The position numbers and the translations under genes are program-made. From NCBI GenBank assembly GCA_030323885.1, contig JASIRB010000588.1, forward strand, positions 127,001-191,000: a stretch of DNA of 64,000 nucleotides. The letters run 5' to 3'. The stretch is from Branchipolynoe longqiensis. Taxonomy: Eukaryota; Annelida; Polychaeta; Phyllodocida; Polynoidae. Below are positions 54,645-64,000 of this stretch, in pieces; position 1 is the first letter of the stretch, and each line of letters begins with the position of its first letter. Under the pieces are notes generated by a model. The model was given only the letters and a program-made list of their open reading frames with translations, was not told the origin of the DNA and made no database searches.

Positions 54645-54978
54645 GACGGGATGGCCGAATAAATTAGAGCGTCCTTCTCCCGTGCTGGAAGATCGTGGGT
54701 TTGAACCCTGGTCGAGTCAAATCAATGACTTAAAAATTTATACTTGTCACTTCCTAGCCAGGCGCTCGGCATTATTAGGATAGGGCAAGGACTGGTGTGC
54801 TCAGTGTCAGGATAATGTGACTGAGTGGGATACCAGGTTATGGTGCTGGAAGCCTGGTTTCCCAGTGGGACAGCACTATAAAGTCACCATGAGTGCGCAC
54901 TGTCACAAGTCGGTACCCGTCCTGATATGACCTTAGATGTTGCGAGGATGCAAAACAGCAACAAACAAACAACATACA
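54645..54978 (+). mobile_element. SINE-1 copy with 13-bp target duplication
   Basis: Head gacgggatggccgaataaat, complete body, and an aacaaacaaac tail. GCCTAGCTATGCC occurs at 54625-54637 and 54979-54991. Confidence 0.9.
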
Positions 54979-55239
54979 GCCTAGCTATGCCTATTCGGCA
55001 ACATTTATTTAAGTAAAACTTGAATTATGGTCGCCCACATTTAAAACACAACAGATGCTTAGATTAGCAGGTTACACTTATTTCAGCAATACTTGACCGC
55101 ACAATTAATATTTCCCACATTTATAACACAACATATGCCTAGATACCAGATAAGATTTATTTAAGCGATACTCGGATTGTCTCCCAAGGAATATTCCCCA
55201 TATTTAGAAGACAACCGATATCTAATTATCAGCTAAAGC

Positions 55240-55285
55240 TGAATAATCCGATTGATTTGAATTTCAGCCATATTTTAAAATTATA
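55240..55285 (-). mobile_element. TTAA-family MITE end fragment
   Basis: gctaaagctgaataatccg then gatttgaatttcagcc. Confidence 0.5.
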
Positions 55286-55452
55286 CCATGACCAGCTGAT
55301 GACCTGATATCCCACTCAGCCACATTATCCCGACACTGAGCCAACCAGTCCATGCCCTATCCTAATAATGCCAAGCGCCTGGCTAGGAAGCGACATGCAT
55401 CAATTGTATAAGTCATTGGTTTGACTCGACCAGGGTTCGAACATGAGCCATG
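55286..55452 (-). mobile_element. SINE-1 fragment
   Basis: Mid-body (tgacctgatatcccactc) to head side (ctcgaccagggttcgaac). Confidence 0.7.
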
Positions 55453-55460
55453 GGAGAGTT

Positions 55461-56184
55461 AAGGCCCTGTCACATTACGGCATATGGCGGGAGCGTATTG
55501 AAAACCTACGTAGGTCCTGTGCGTGCCGGCCTATGATGACATTTGGTGACCTTTCGGCTGGTTTTGAGCATATGTGGAACCTATGAGGAGCGTACGAGGA
55601 GCATATGAGGAGTGTATGGCAGCGTGCTGTGACATTTTTTGACAGTTTTGATTGGCATGTGGAGCGTACGAGTAGCGTACGAGTAGCGTATGCGTAGCGT
55701 ATGCGTAGCGTATGCGTAGCGTATGCGCGTATGAGTAGCATGCATACGCTGTGCATACGCTGTGCACACGCTAGGAGTACGCTCCCATATGTAACTCGTA
55801 GGTTATGAGTACGCTACATACGCTAGAGATACACTAGAGATACGCCGGTGACACAAGTTGAGCGTATGAAAAACCTATGCCGGCATACCCCTAGCGTACG
55901 AGGAGCGTATGCAGGCGTATGAGGAGCGTATGCCGGCGTATGAGTAGCGTATGGGCCATACGCCCTCATAGGTCAAGATTTTTTGAGCATGCACAAACAA
56001 ATGTGGACGGACGGATTTATGAAAGCCTATGGCGGTGTATGCCTCATAAGCCGGCATCTGGCGGCATCTGGCGGCGTATGAGTAGCGTATGAGTAGCGTA
56101 TACAGCGTATGCCGACGTATATGACGTAACGCGCCTACACCGCCATACGCTCCCTCAAAAAACCCTAATGTGACAGCCCCTTTA
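55461..56184. mobile_element. Foldback MITE filled with GCGTATG units
   Basis: aaggccctgtcacatta and taatgtgacagccccttt are inverse ends. The interior is packed with gtagcgtatgag and aggagcgtatg units in both orientations. Tyr/Ala-rich open frames are by-products. Confidence 0.75.
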
Positions 56185-56491
56185 GTTTAAAATTACAAAA
56201 ACAGAATTAAAGTAAAGGAAAAAGATGACATGGGTTGGGGGGAGGCAAAAACCTGCAAACATGATATGGATTGCCAGCGATAGGTGATCTGCCATCGGAT
56301 GGCCTTACAGAAGTTACACGTGTTTATGTGTAAGATAGAGGGCGCTGTGGCGAGCAGAGATAAGCTTCCGCCAGGGTGTATCTACCAGGCACCACAACCC
56401 CGACCAACAGCATCTAGGGGTCCGCTACAGGATGTAGCTTAGATGTGGGGTGAGGTTGGCGCGGGAGGGGGGGGGGGGCTACATGTTTCTG

Positions 56492-56735
56492 TGTTGGGGC
56501 TTTACTTCCCAGCAACATCTAAGTCCATATCAGGACGGGTACAGACTTGTGGCCGTGCAAATTCACGGGGAGTTTGGTATTGCTTCTCTATTGAGAGATC
56601 GAGCCGCTGGCACCATGACCCAATATCCCACTCAGTCACATTATTATTTTTGATACTGAGCACTATCCTATTAATGCCGAGCGCCAGGCTAGGTAGCAGT
56701 GAGTGTCAATTTTCTAAGTCATTGGTTTGATTCTT
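56492..56735 (-). mobile_element. SINE-1 copy cut before the head
   Basis: Tail ttggggctttacttcccag through gtcattggtttgattc, where another insertion follows. Confidence 0.7.
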
Positions 56736-56838
56736 TGTTGCCATAATGAGCTGGCATTAGAGGCCCATTGGGGCCTAGATCAGCCAGAAGAGGACCTGTA
56801 AGTTAATCTGTAAGTGCTGAAGGTCGTTAAACAAACAA
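56735..56838. repeat. Short unnamed insertion with AAAC tail
   Basis: About 100 bp ending gtcgttaaacaaacaaag lies between the SINE-1 body and a head piece (attcggccgcggttcgattc). It may be a truncated LINE or SINE end. Confidence 0.4.
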
Positions 56839-57500
56839 AGATTCGGCCGCGGTTCGATTCAACAAGGGGAGATTTTGACCACGATCAATTGGTGTTCCTC
56901 ATTCTGCTGTTCCCTGCCCTATCCTAGAAATGCCGAGTACCAAGCTAGGTAACAACTAGATAAAATATTCACCCCGTACTTCCAGTACAGGGGTGAAAAC
57001 CAGCGTTATATAAAAACGGTCGAAAAGTCGGGCTAATGAAATGAGTCTTTATGAGAGCCTAATTTCACAATCTAAGAAGCACCATTTATTCTTTGTATAT
57101 GTCTTCATGTTTACCCGATACTTTTGAGTTGGAAAATATAATAAAACATATACCTTAATGCAATTTAAAAGTGAAATCGACGGCGTTCTCTGGCCGCCAT
57201 CTTGTCTTTTTGCATTCTCTCCCATTTCACCAACTCTGTTCTGATATAAGTAACCATTTGACACTGGTGCCAGGCATTCTACTTCTTGTTCCATACTAAC
57301 GCTATTTTCGCCCATATTTATATAAGGCTGGTCTTCACCCGTGTACTACAAGTACCGGGTGAATCTTTTATATAGGTAACAACAGTTATCAATTCTTAAG
57401 TCAATGGCTCGATTCAGCCATGAGTTGAACCGCACGGGTTCGAGTCCCATGACCTGCCACATGGGAAGTGGCTGCTCAACTCATTCGGCCACTCTGTCTG
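56839..57500 (-). mobile_element. SINE-1 copy interrupted by a hAT-like MITE
   Basis: ctgccctatcctagaaatgc before the insertion and agttatcaattcttaagtc to the head end ggccactctgtctgc after it. Confidence 0.7.
56957..57375. mobile_element. hAT-like MITE, copy 3, inside SINE-1
   Basis: GTAACAAC at 56949-56956 and 57376-57383 is an exact 8-bp target duplication. The insertion point within SINE-1 is the same as in copy 2 at 40128-40535. Confidence 0.88.
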
Positions 57501-58037
57501 CTTGAATTGAAAGAATGCAATTATTATCAGAAATCTATTTCAACATGACGTCACCTATGACAAGGGCTATTCCAACACTTCTTTCAGTCACTGTGGCCCT
57601 GAAACCAGCTCAGTCAGTATTTGCAAACCAAAATATATATCATTTATATTTTAAACAGTTAATGCCACATTGTGCAGCATAAGCTATCGGAATTCTTGTG
57701 CAGGATGTGTAAGTCAAACAGTTGATGACACAATGTGCAATGTAGGATACAACCCCACCCCCACCCCACTTCCCCCACACACACCCTGTCCCCGTGCGGG
57801 CTAGCTGATAAGGTTGTCCCGGACCTGCCGGACCTGCCGGACTGGCAGTGGGAATATGACCCGGTCACCTCTAGGGGGCGTGTCAGGAAAGGGGCGTGGT
57901 TTGGGGAGGTGAGATATGACACTGTTTCCTCAATGAATTATCTCCATGTCTGCAAACTCAATTGAAACTGATCCTTTTTGCAAATCTACATAAACTCTTG
58001 GATACGACTACTAAATACTACTCACATATATGTAGGT
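57501..58037. other. No recognised feature
   Basis: A ggacctgccggacctgccgg tandem lies at 57821-57840. No exon is supported. Confidence 0.4.
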
Positions 58038-58995
58038 GGCCTATATATATATATGTGATGCATACTGCATTATACGGGTATAAATGCAAGGGAAACATAT
58101 ACTGTACATATCTATTCCTCCTTGGCGCATTGGTGGTGCCCCCCCCCCCCCCCACCCCCAACTGTCGGGGTAATACACAAGATCACCGTTCTGAGTGTAC
58201 ATGCGCTGAAAACGGTGTTGGGAGCAAAGCAAGGGCGTACAGCCATTGAGTTTACCGATATGCGTAGAGCAAAACTTCCATTTGATTCCAAATTAATAGA
58301 AATACATAACAATTTGGCACACACATGGACGGAAGGATGCAATATAAATATAATGAATATGTTTAAGACACAAGTCTCCATAATTAAGGATTTTGAGCTG
58401 AGAAACATACAACTTCAGTCACTTTACAGGCTGATGTTTACATCACCATTGATTAGGCATAAGTAATTCTTGTTCTAAATATTAAAATGTCAAATGTGTA
58501 AATAAAACCTTGTTTCAAAGCAATATATAACCAATATCTGATTAACCCTACTCATTTTCTATTTCTACATATGTCATTAACCATAGGATATAAATAAAAA
58601 CATGAATAAAATAAGTAAAACTGACTCTGGCTATGGCTCTAACACTAGTTTGAGTGCCCAGATGTGTCTAAATCTAAATGCACATGGCATAAGATGTGCT
58701 GATTGTATTGATGTAAATGCAATGGTGAATAAAAGATTAATATCTTAATTTATTATAAATATTTTTGTAGTTAGTGTTTTATGTTTCAAACAAGAGCTTA
58801 GATGAGCTGAAACTAGCACATTTCATAACTGCACCCAGTGTATTAGCATGTGCCATGTGCGGGTTTGTTTTGCTCTGACACATCCCACAATGCACCGCTC
58901 GGTTGGATCAGTGATGTAGTCTATTGGTGGGCAGCCCCCCCCCCCCCTCGCACCACACACACTGGAGGAATTTGTTCAAGTATTGCTAGACATTT
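58038..58995 (+). repeat. Dispersed repeat with C-run, split by an insertion
   Basis: 58038-58165 (gcattatacgggtataaatg, then cttggcgcattggtggtgcc and a C-run) and 58920-58995 (gtgggcagcc..., ggaggaatttgttcaagtat) together match the continuous repeat at 60790-61010. Confidence 0.6.
58170..58918 (+). mobile_element. Probable LINE 3' end inserted in a repeat
   Basis: The frame up to the stop near 58464 reads GAKQGRTAIEFTDM, then NIMNMFKTQVSIIKDFELRN and IQLQSLYRLMFTSPLIRHK. The last segment resembles the C-terminal end of L1/Tx1-type LINE proteins (a hydrophobic I-Q-x-x-x-L-Y-R followed by S/T-P-x-x-x-x-K). An AT-rich 3' region follows. The call is tentative. Confidence 0.4.
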
Positions 58996-59049
58996 GCTTT
59001 GTTCTAAACGTGTCAGAAGCTCATATAAAAAGCTAATTGTCTCAAGATT

Positions 59050-60120
59050 TGAATTACAATATTCTGACTCGTGCAACAAAGAGTAAATGAGCTCTCGACT
59101 AGAGTGAAGTCATCCAAATATTTAATTACTCGCTCCACTCCCTCACAAATCCCGCACCTAGTGACGAAATCCGACACCTTGCTAAACACATAAGGGCTCG
59201 AAGCGAGACCCATACAAAGGCGATTATCCACAAAGAAATGGAAGCCATCTCTCAATGCCCATCTAATCCCTTGCTGGCCGAATGAGTTAGAGCGTCCGTC
59301 TCCCGTGCTGGTAGATCGTGGGGTCGTGGGTTCGAGTCCCAGTCGAGTCAAACCAATGACTTTAAAATTGATACTTGTTGCTTCCTAGCCAGGCGCTCGG
59401 CATTATTAGGATAGGGCAAGGACTGGTGTGCTCAGTGTCAGGATAATGTGACTGAGTGGGTTACCAGGTCATGGTGCCGGCGGCCTGGTTTCCCAGTGGG
59501 ACAGCACTATAAAGTCGCCATGAGTGCGCACTGTCACAAGTCGGTACCCGTCCTGATATGACCTTAGATGTTGCTAGGACGTAAAACAACAACAACAAAC
59601 TAATCCCTTGCCTTGTTCTATCGGAAGGGTGTATATGTATAGCCCGATAGGCGTCTTTTATGTCGACAATTGAGATGAAATCGAACTGCCTGAGGTCTTT
59701 GACCAAATCATCCATCCCTTTATAGGAAAAAGGCATGATACAACATCTACAAATTCATTCACCGAGCGCCCCTGCGGCTTACTGCAATCTACTATGGCTC
59801 ACCAGCCATCACCAGTTGGTTTCGGTACCGAAAAGACATGATGTATGCATAGAGGCTTTGCCACGACAGGGCTTATATACTCATTAGAAAGCTCTCCCCC
59901 CCCCCCCCAACTTTTTATCCATGGAGCTAATACGCTCCGTGTCCATCATAGGCTTGGAAGGAGGATCATAATTAATTTCACAACAGGGGTTAATACCTTT
60001 AAACCAAAAAATTGAGCCATGGAGTATAAATTCCCAGTCGGGGTCGATATCGCCCCTATAAAAGCACTCTGCAAATACACGGCATGGCTTGAATTAAGTG
60101 ACCGCACCACCCACTCGGTG
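59050..60120 (-). mobile_element. Decayed DIRS-like retrotransposon reverse transcriptase
   Basis: On the minus strand the order is DPDWEFILHGSIFWFKGINP, then CEINYDPPSKPMMDTERI, HHVFSVPKPTGDGW, a stop, AIVDCSKPQGRSVNEFVD, FDFISIVDIKDAYRAIHIHP (RT motif A), and after a SINE insertion DNRLCMGLASSPYVFSKVSD (motif B region) and VIKYLDDF (motif C, catalytic YLDD). This layout fits DIRS or Ngaro tyrosine-recombinase retrotransposons better than LINEs. Stops, a frame change and the SINE show it is inactive. A Cys-rich open frame further upstream, up to about 60459, may belong to the same element. Confidence 0.65.
59277..59601 (+). mobile_element. SINE-1 copy inserted in the reverse transcriptase
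   Basis: Head tggccgaatgagttagagcg to tail aaacaacaacaacaaa. CTAATCCCTTGC flanks it at 59265-59276 and 59602-59613, a 12-bp target duplication. Confidence 0.9.
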
Positions 60121-60785
60121 CACACAACTGCACCTGCCGTCCACACATTGTCGTGAGACGGAAAAATTGGTAGCGCTCACATTGTCAGAAAACCTATCGA
60201 CCGCGCTAACAAACAGAGTACCCTTCACATTGCCAACAGACAACCAAGTACAATTAATACCAATCCTATTCGGCAACCACTGGTCGCTCGGCACACAATT
60301 AGAGCCAGTCGTGGGATGGGTAGCCACCCCCCCCCCCCTTACACTCTGCTTGGGTTGTCCGACGAGTTCATCTACAGGCCAACTGGCCTTAATTACCCTT
60401 TCAACCGTTATTTCGCTGTAATTCAAAGGCAAGGTCACCAAACTAACAGGGAACAACATAATTCAATGTGTCAATGGGTGAAGCAACAATACAATTCAAG
60501 GTTTCAACAGTGTTCCCGAGCCCCGCCACCAGTCCAACACCGCACGTCCCCCCCCCCCCCCCCCCCAATGGGAGGACACACATTATCATCATCATCCGCA
60601 CAAACAAAGTCCGGTTGATTCAACGCCCGTCCAGAAGTAAATTCCTTGCCAACACACTGGTGTTCCTCCACTGACGCCGTTGCGCCGTTCAGTCGCCCTC
60701 AGTCCTTATGACACCCACACTTCCCCAGCCGCGCTCTACCTACATCTGCATACACTGTCCTGTATACGCGCTATATATATATATA
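60121..60785. other. Probable upstream part of the DIRS-like element, with C-runs
   Basis: C-runs lie at about 60332-60341 and 60549-60567. The minus-strand open frame to 60459 has no clear motif. Confidence 0.35.
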
Positions 60786-61010
60786 TATATGTATATATAT
60801 GTATATATATATATACGTGATGTATAACGCATTATACAAGCATAAATGCAAGGGGAACATATGCTGTATATATCTACTCCTCCTTGGTGCATTGGTGGTG
60901 CCCCCCCCCCCAGCTCTTGGGGTAATTGGTGGGCAGGGCCCCTCGCACCACACACACTGGAGGAATTTGTTCAAGTATTGCTAGACACCTGCTTTGTTCA
61001 AAACCTAAAC
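60786..61010 (+). repeat. Dispersed repeat with C-run, continuous copy
   Basis: gcattatacaagcataaatg, cttggtgcattggtggtgcc, a C-run, cctcgcaccacacacactgg and ggaggaatttgttcaagtat in one piece; compare 58038-58995. Confidence 0.65.
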
Positions 61011-61619
61011 GTGGGGAATATTCTCTGTAGGAGACCATATATATATTATATGTGTGTGTGTGGACAATGAGGCGCAAATGGGACCAATGATCGGTCACAT
61101 GACCTGAAGGCCCGGTCAAACAATGGATGTATTCGACTGGGACCTTCCCATCCACACAATTTAGGCTCTGAACTTGGTTTTCGAATGCAAAGAGGACCAA
61201 TCAAATGGCCAGTCAGTGAAGGGGGCAGCTATTTGCAATCGAAAAGAACAGCTCTGATCGGATGAAGCTACTGAATCTTTCAGCCTTTCCATATCAGCCA
61301 TGTTGAAATACACCACGTGACCTTGTGGATGGAGCCACAAGACACATTCAAATTATACGTATAGAAACCCACTTCCAGTTCCAGTCGAATAGGAATTTGT
61401 AAAGAAAATGTTGATATTTGCATGGAAAGGCCCAGTCCAATACGTCTATTACTTCAGTACATACCTCATGTCATCCAGGCTGCTTCAGCAGTATTCCATA
61501 CCCACAATTTGCACATGCATGATTCCTACACATTTAATAATATGTGCATAAAAAGGTGGATAAAATACATATCGTAATAATAATTATTATACTAATGATG
61601 ATGATAATAATATTCAGCA
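61011..61619. other. Unassigned
   Basis: The block atttgcaatcgaaaagaacag with ctctgatcggatgaag at 61230-61268 recurs in the MITE at 6015-6318 and at 63350. No gene is seen. Confidence 0.4.
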
Positions 61620-61892
61620 TTCTCAATGGAATCAATGACAACTCTTTTGATCAAATAAAAGAATTTTTGGGTATACTAGAACACCGCTAAACAAACCCGA
61701 CGTCCAAGATTATGGTGTCCACACCAAAATCAATTTGCATCTTTTCACTTCAAATATCTCCAAAGGTAATCCTTTAAAGTAAAACCTACGTAAAACTAAA
61801 AACAATTCACCATAAATTATAAAAATCAACACATAATAATCCAATATTTGTATTAAGAAAAACACGCAAAACTATGGCATTATGCTTTTATA
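61620..61892 (+). mobile_element. TTAA-family MITE, old and diverged
   Basis: Family order is kept (ttcacttcaaatatctcca, then taaagtaaaacctacg, then actatggcattatgc) but with many changes. Confidence 0.5.
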
Positions 61893-61946
61893 ATATATAA
61901 GTTATTAAAAGTGCTTTGGTTCGCACAAGATATCTCGTAATTTCTT

Positions 61947-62003
61947 CCGTCCTGATACGACCTTAGATGTTGCTAGGACGTAAAACAACAATAAACAAAC
62001 AAA
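61947..62003 (+). mobile_element. 57-bp SINE-1 stub with 11-bp target duplication
   Basis: Only the 3' end (gtcctgatacgaccttagat to aaacaaacaaa) is present. CGTAATTTCTT at 61936-61946 and 62004-62014 brackets it, proving 5' truncation at insertion rather than later loss. Confidence 0.9.
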
Positions 62004-62012
62004 CGTAATTTC

Positions 62013-62373
62013 TTAAAGTTGCATAGTCCGAAGGGTTTTGAGTTTCTGTCATTTTCTGAGATAAACATATTAGGGTGATCGTTATAATCTACCCTACTTT
62101 CACTTGAAGTAACTTTTATTTTGAATAGCTAACTTTTGAGATATTTGACGTGCAAACAAGCAAAATTAGTTTTGGCAAGATTATCAAAACTCTGACACCA
62201 TAGGCTTCTGCAGTAATACTAATAGGTTCTATTAAATTCCCTCAGTATTCCATTCTATGTGGTGACACATGTTTAACAAGTGCACCAGTATTTAAGTTAG
62301 ATATGTAGAATCAAATGGAGATACTTGTTTTGGTTTTGAAAATTTGATGCTTCATCAGACTATGCAGCTTTAA
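62013..62373 (-). mobile_element. TTAA-family MITE, intact ends
   Basis: TTAA at 62013-62016 and 62370-62373 bound agttgcatagtccgaagg and catcagactatgcagct. Confidence 0.85.
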
Positions 62374-62430
62374 GTGGACGCCACTTTATTTATCTTTATT
62401 TCATCAGAGGCCTCCAGAAGGTGGTACCAC

Positions 62431-62590
62431 GAGCAAGGACTGGTTGGCTCAGTTTCAGGATAATGTGACTGAGGGCTGGTCTGCCAGAGGGGCAACACTA
62501 TAACGTCGCCATGCCCTGTGGACAGTCACAAGTTGATGCCTATCCTGATATGATCTTAGATGGCGCCAGGATGTAAAACCCCAACCAAAC
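62431..62590 (+). mobile_element. SINE-1 copy, 5' half missing
   Basis: gcaaggactggttggctcag to aaaaccccaaccaaac. Confidence 0.75.
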
Positions 62591-63817
62591 AAGCGATATG
62601 ATACACACAAATTTGCACAATCATGTCTCCCAGGGATTTTTTATTGCACATTTACAGAAATATTCTACTATTTCCAACTCCGCTTACTTCATATGGCACT
62701 AGTGTCATTCGGCCGAGCAGGAACCATCCCTGTACAAATCAAAGTAACACATGCGCAATAATGCAGAGGGCAGATTAGTTTGTTGCTTCGATTACAATCT
62801 TTATCCTACAATCAAAATCTGGGGGATGGGTGGGAGGGAGGAAGGTCCGTCAGCTCTTCATTAAGGCGGCAGGAACATGGCCAACACAACTTTACTTATA
62901 TACAATTATCATGGTAGAATTTGTAATATAATTTATTATATGAATATAAATTGGCGGTGCCTGCTTTATTATTATTATTATTATTATTATTTATTCCGCC
63001 ACTCCTTATCTATGTCTTATTTAATATTGAACGAATCGTGTACGTGTGTATTTTTTGCTGCGGAGCTGGGCGCTGCCGCCACCTGTTCCATTTCCGAGAA
63101 GGGTCGGTCCACAGCGAGGAAAGGAGGAAAAACGGGTGACCACTGTCCCATATCGAGTATACCCTTGCAGGAATAGTTTCCCATTCTTTAAGTCCTAATA
63201 TTGTGTTATTTAAACAGAAGTCGATGTAGCTGAATTAAAAATATACTTCAACCACTTTAATCTGTGCAAAAGATACATATATATGTGTAACTATGTCTGA
63301 ACAAGAAACTACTGGGGAAAAAAAGGAATCTTTCCATAATTTGAGCCAATCAGAGCTGTTCTTTTCGATTGCAAATGGCCAGAACCACCCCTTATGGGGG
63401 CCACCATTTGCAGTAAAAAAGAACACAACACATGATTATGATAATTGAAATAAATATCATTTACAGTTATAAAAAAGTTAATGTTTATTGTCAAGTATTT
63501 CTGTTCTATAATCTATCAATAACGTGGATAACTAATCTACTTCACTGAGTTCTCGTGAACACGAGAAGAGGAAAGTCTATTTCCGGAAAGTTCAAACGGG
63601 CTCAAACGAGTTCAAACATGGCTGGGTGTCCCGCTCCTTACAGCTTACTGAATATGCTTATGCCATATCCGGTGCTTTGATATTGCCTCCATATTGCCAT
63701 TTGCGGAACAATTTTAAATATGGCGATCCGCGAGATTTTACATCTCGAAACATACTATTCTGTGAAAATTACTTAGGGCCCACTCAACGCTCAGGTCAAG
63801 CTGTGGCTATTAGGGTC
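62591..63817. other. Unassigned
   Basis: A TTA microsatellite lies at 62966-62990. An inverted pair around 63355-63430 (cttttcgattgcaaatggcc; ccatttgcagtaaaaaag) relates to the 6015-6318 interior. No signal-peptide exon of the receptor was identified. Confidence 0.4.
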
Positions 63818-64000
63818 ACTCGACTTGTGACAGTGCACACTCATGACACCTTTATAGTGCTGTATCACTGATAGACCATGCCACTGGCACCATGACCCAA
63901 TATCCCGCACAGTCACATTTTGATACTGTACTACCCAGTCATTGTCCTATCCTATTAATGCCGAGCTCCAGGCTAGGTAGTGACAAGTATCAATTTTATA
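63818..64000 (-). mobile_element. SINE-1 copy running off the window
   Basis: cgacttgtgacagtgcacac through caggctaggtagtgacaag; the head is beyond 64000. Confidence 0.8.

Noticed and set aside
55475..55769. Tyr/Ala-rich open frames
   Set aside because: They come from GCGTATG units inside a foldback MITE.
50000..64000. Signal-peptide exon of the receptor on the minus strand
   Set aside because: I looked for a hydrophobic start followed by a phase 1 donor and found no convincing candidate; it may lie beyond 64000.

Overview
The window is non-coding-rich animal DNA: spliced exons, dozens of short mobile elements, microsatellites and no bacterial-style gene arrangement. I read it as a marine invertebrate, most likely a mollusc. 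That guess rests mainly on a SINE at 26252-26535 whose sequence I recall as common in gastropod and bivalve genomes, and on several LINE 3' ends of types I associate with molluscs. It is recall, not a search.

One host gene is visible, on the minus strand. Four short exons at 49178-49323, 12740-12920, 3994-4126 and 1129-1292 join with consistent phases (1-0, 0-1, 1-2, 2-1). They encode the first two extracellular Ig domains of a VEGFR/PDGFR-family receptor tyrosine kinase. The introns between them are about 36.3, 8.6 and 2.7 kb. The signal-peptide end lies above 49323 and was not found; the remaining Ig domains, membrane segment and kinase lie beyond position 1. Almost everything else is intron or upstream sequence of this gene.

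The introns are filled with nested mobile elements. The main families are: (1) SINE-1, a tRNA-headed SINE of about 335 bp with around 40 copies or fragments; (2) a roughly 350-bp MITE with TTAA target duplications, around 28 copies; (3) a 503-bp element with 182-bp terminal direct repeats, present twice nearly intact, whose repeats each contain a tRNA-like sequence; (4) three roughly 415-bp hAT-like MITEs with 8-bp target duplications, two of them in the identical site of two different SINE-1 copies; (5) a roughly 560-600-bp foldback family with a conserved core, three copies; and (6) several smaller foldback families. Decayed retrotransposons include at least four LINE pieces and a DIRS-like reverse transcriptase at 59050-60120.

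Tandem arrays are prominent: a 30-bp G-rich array (47103-47530), a 1.1-kb CAC-rich array (25128-26250), a 56-bp array (31828-32460), a 9-bp array (36813-37013), and a 48-bp array carrying an E-box per unit that begins about 18 bp from an exon of the receptor gene (49341-49716). The most unusual find is the tRNA-bearing terminal-repeat element, followed by the repeated hAT-in-SINE arrangement and the E-box array beside the first Ig exon.
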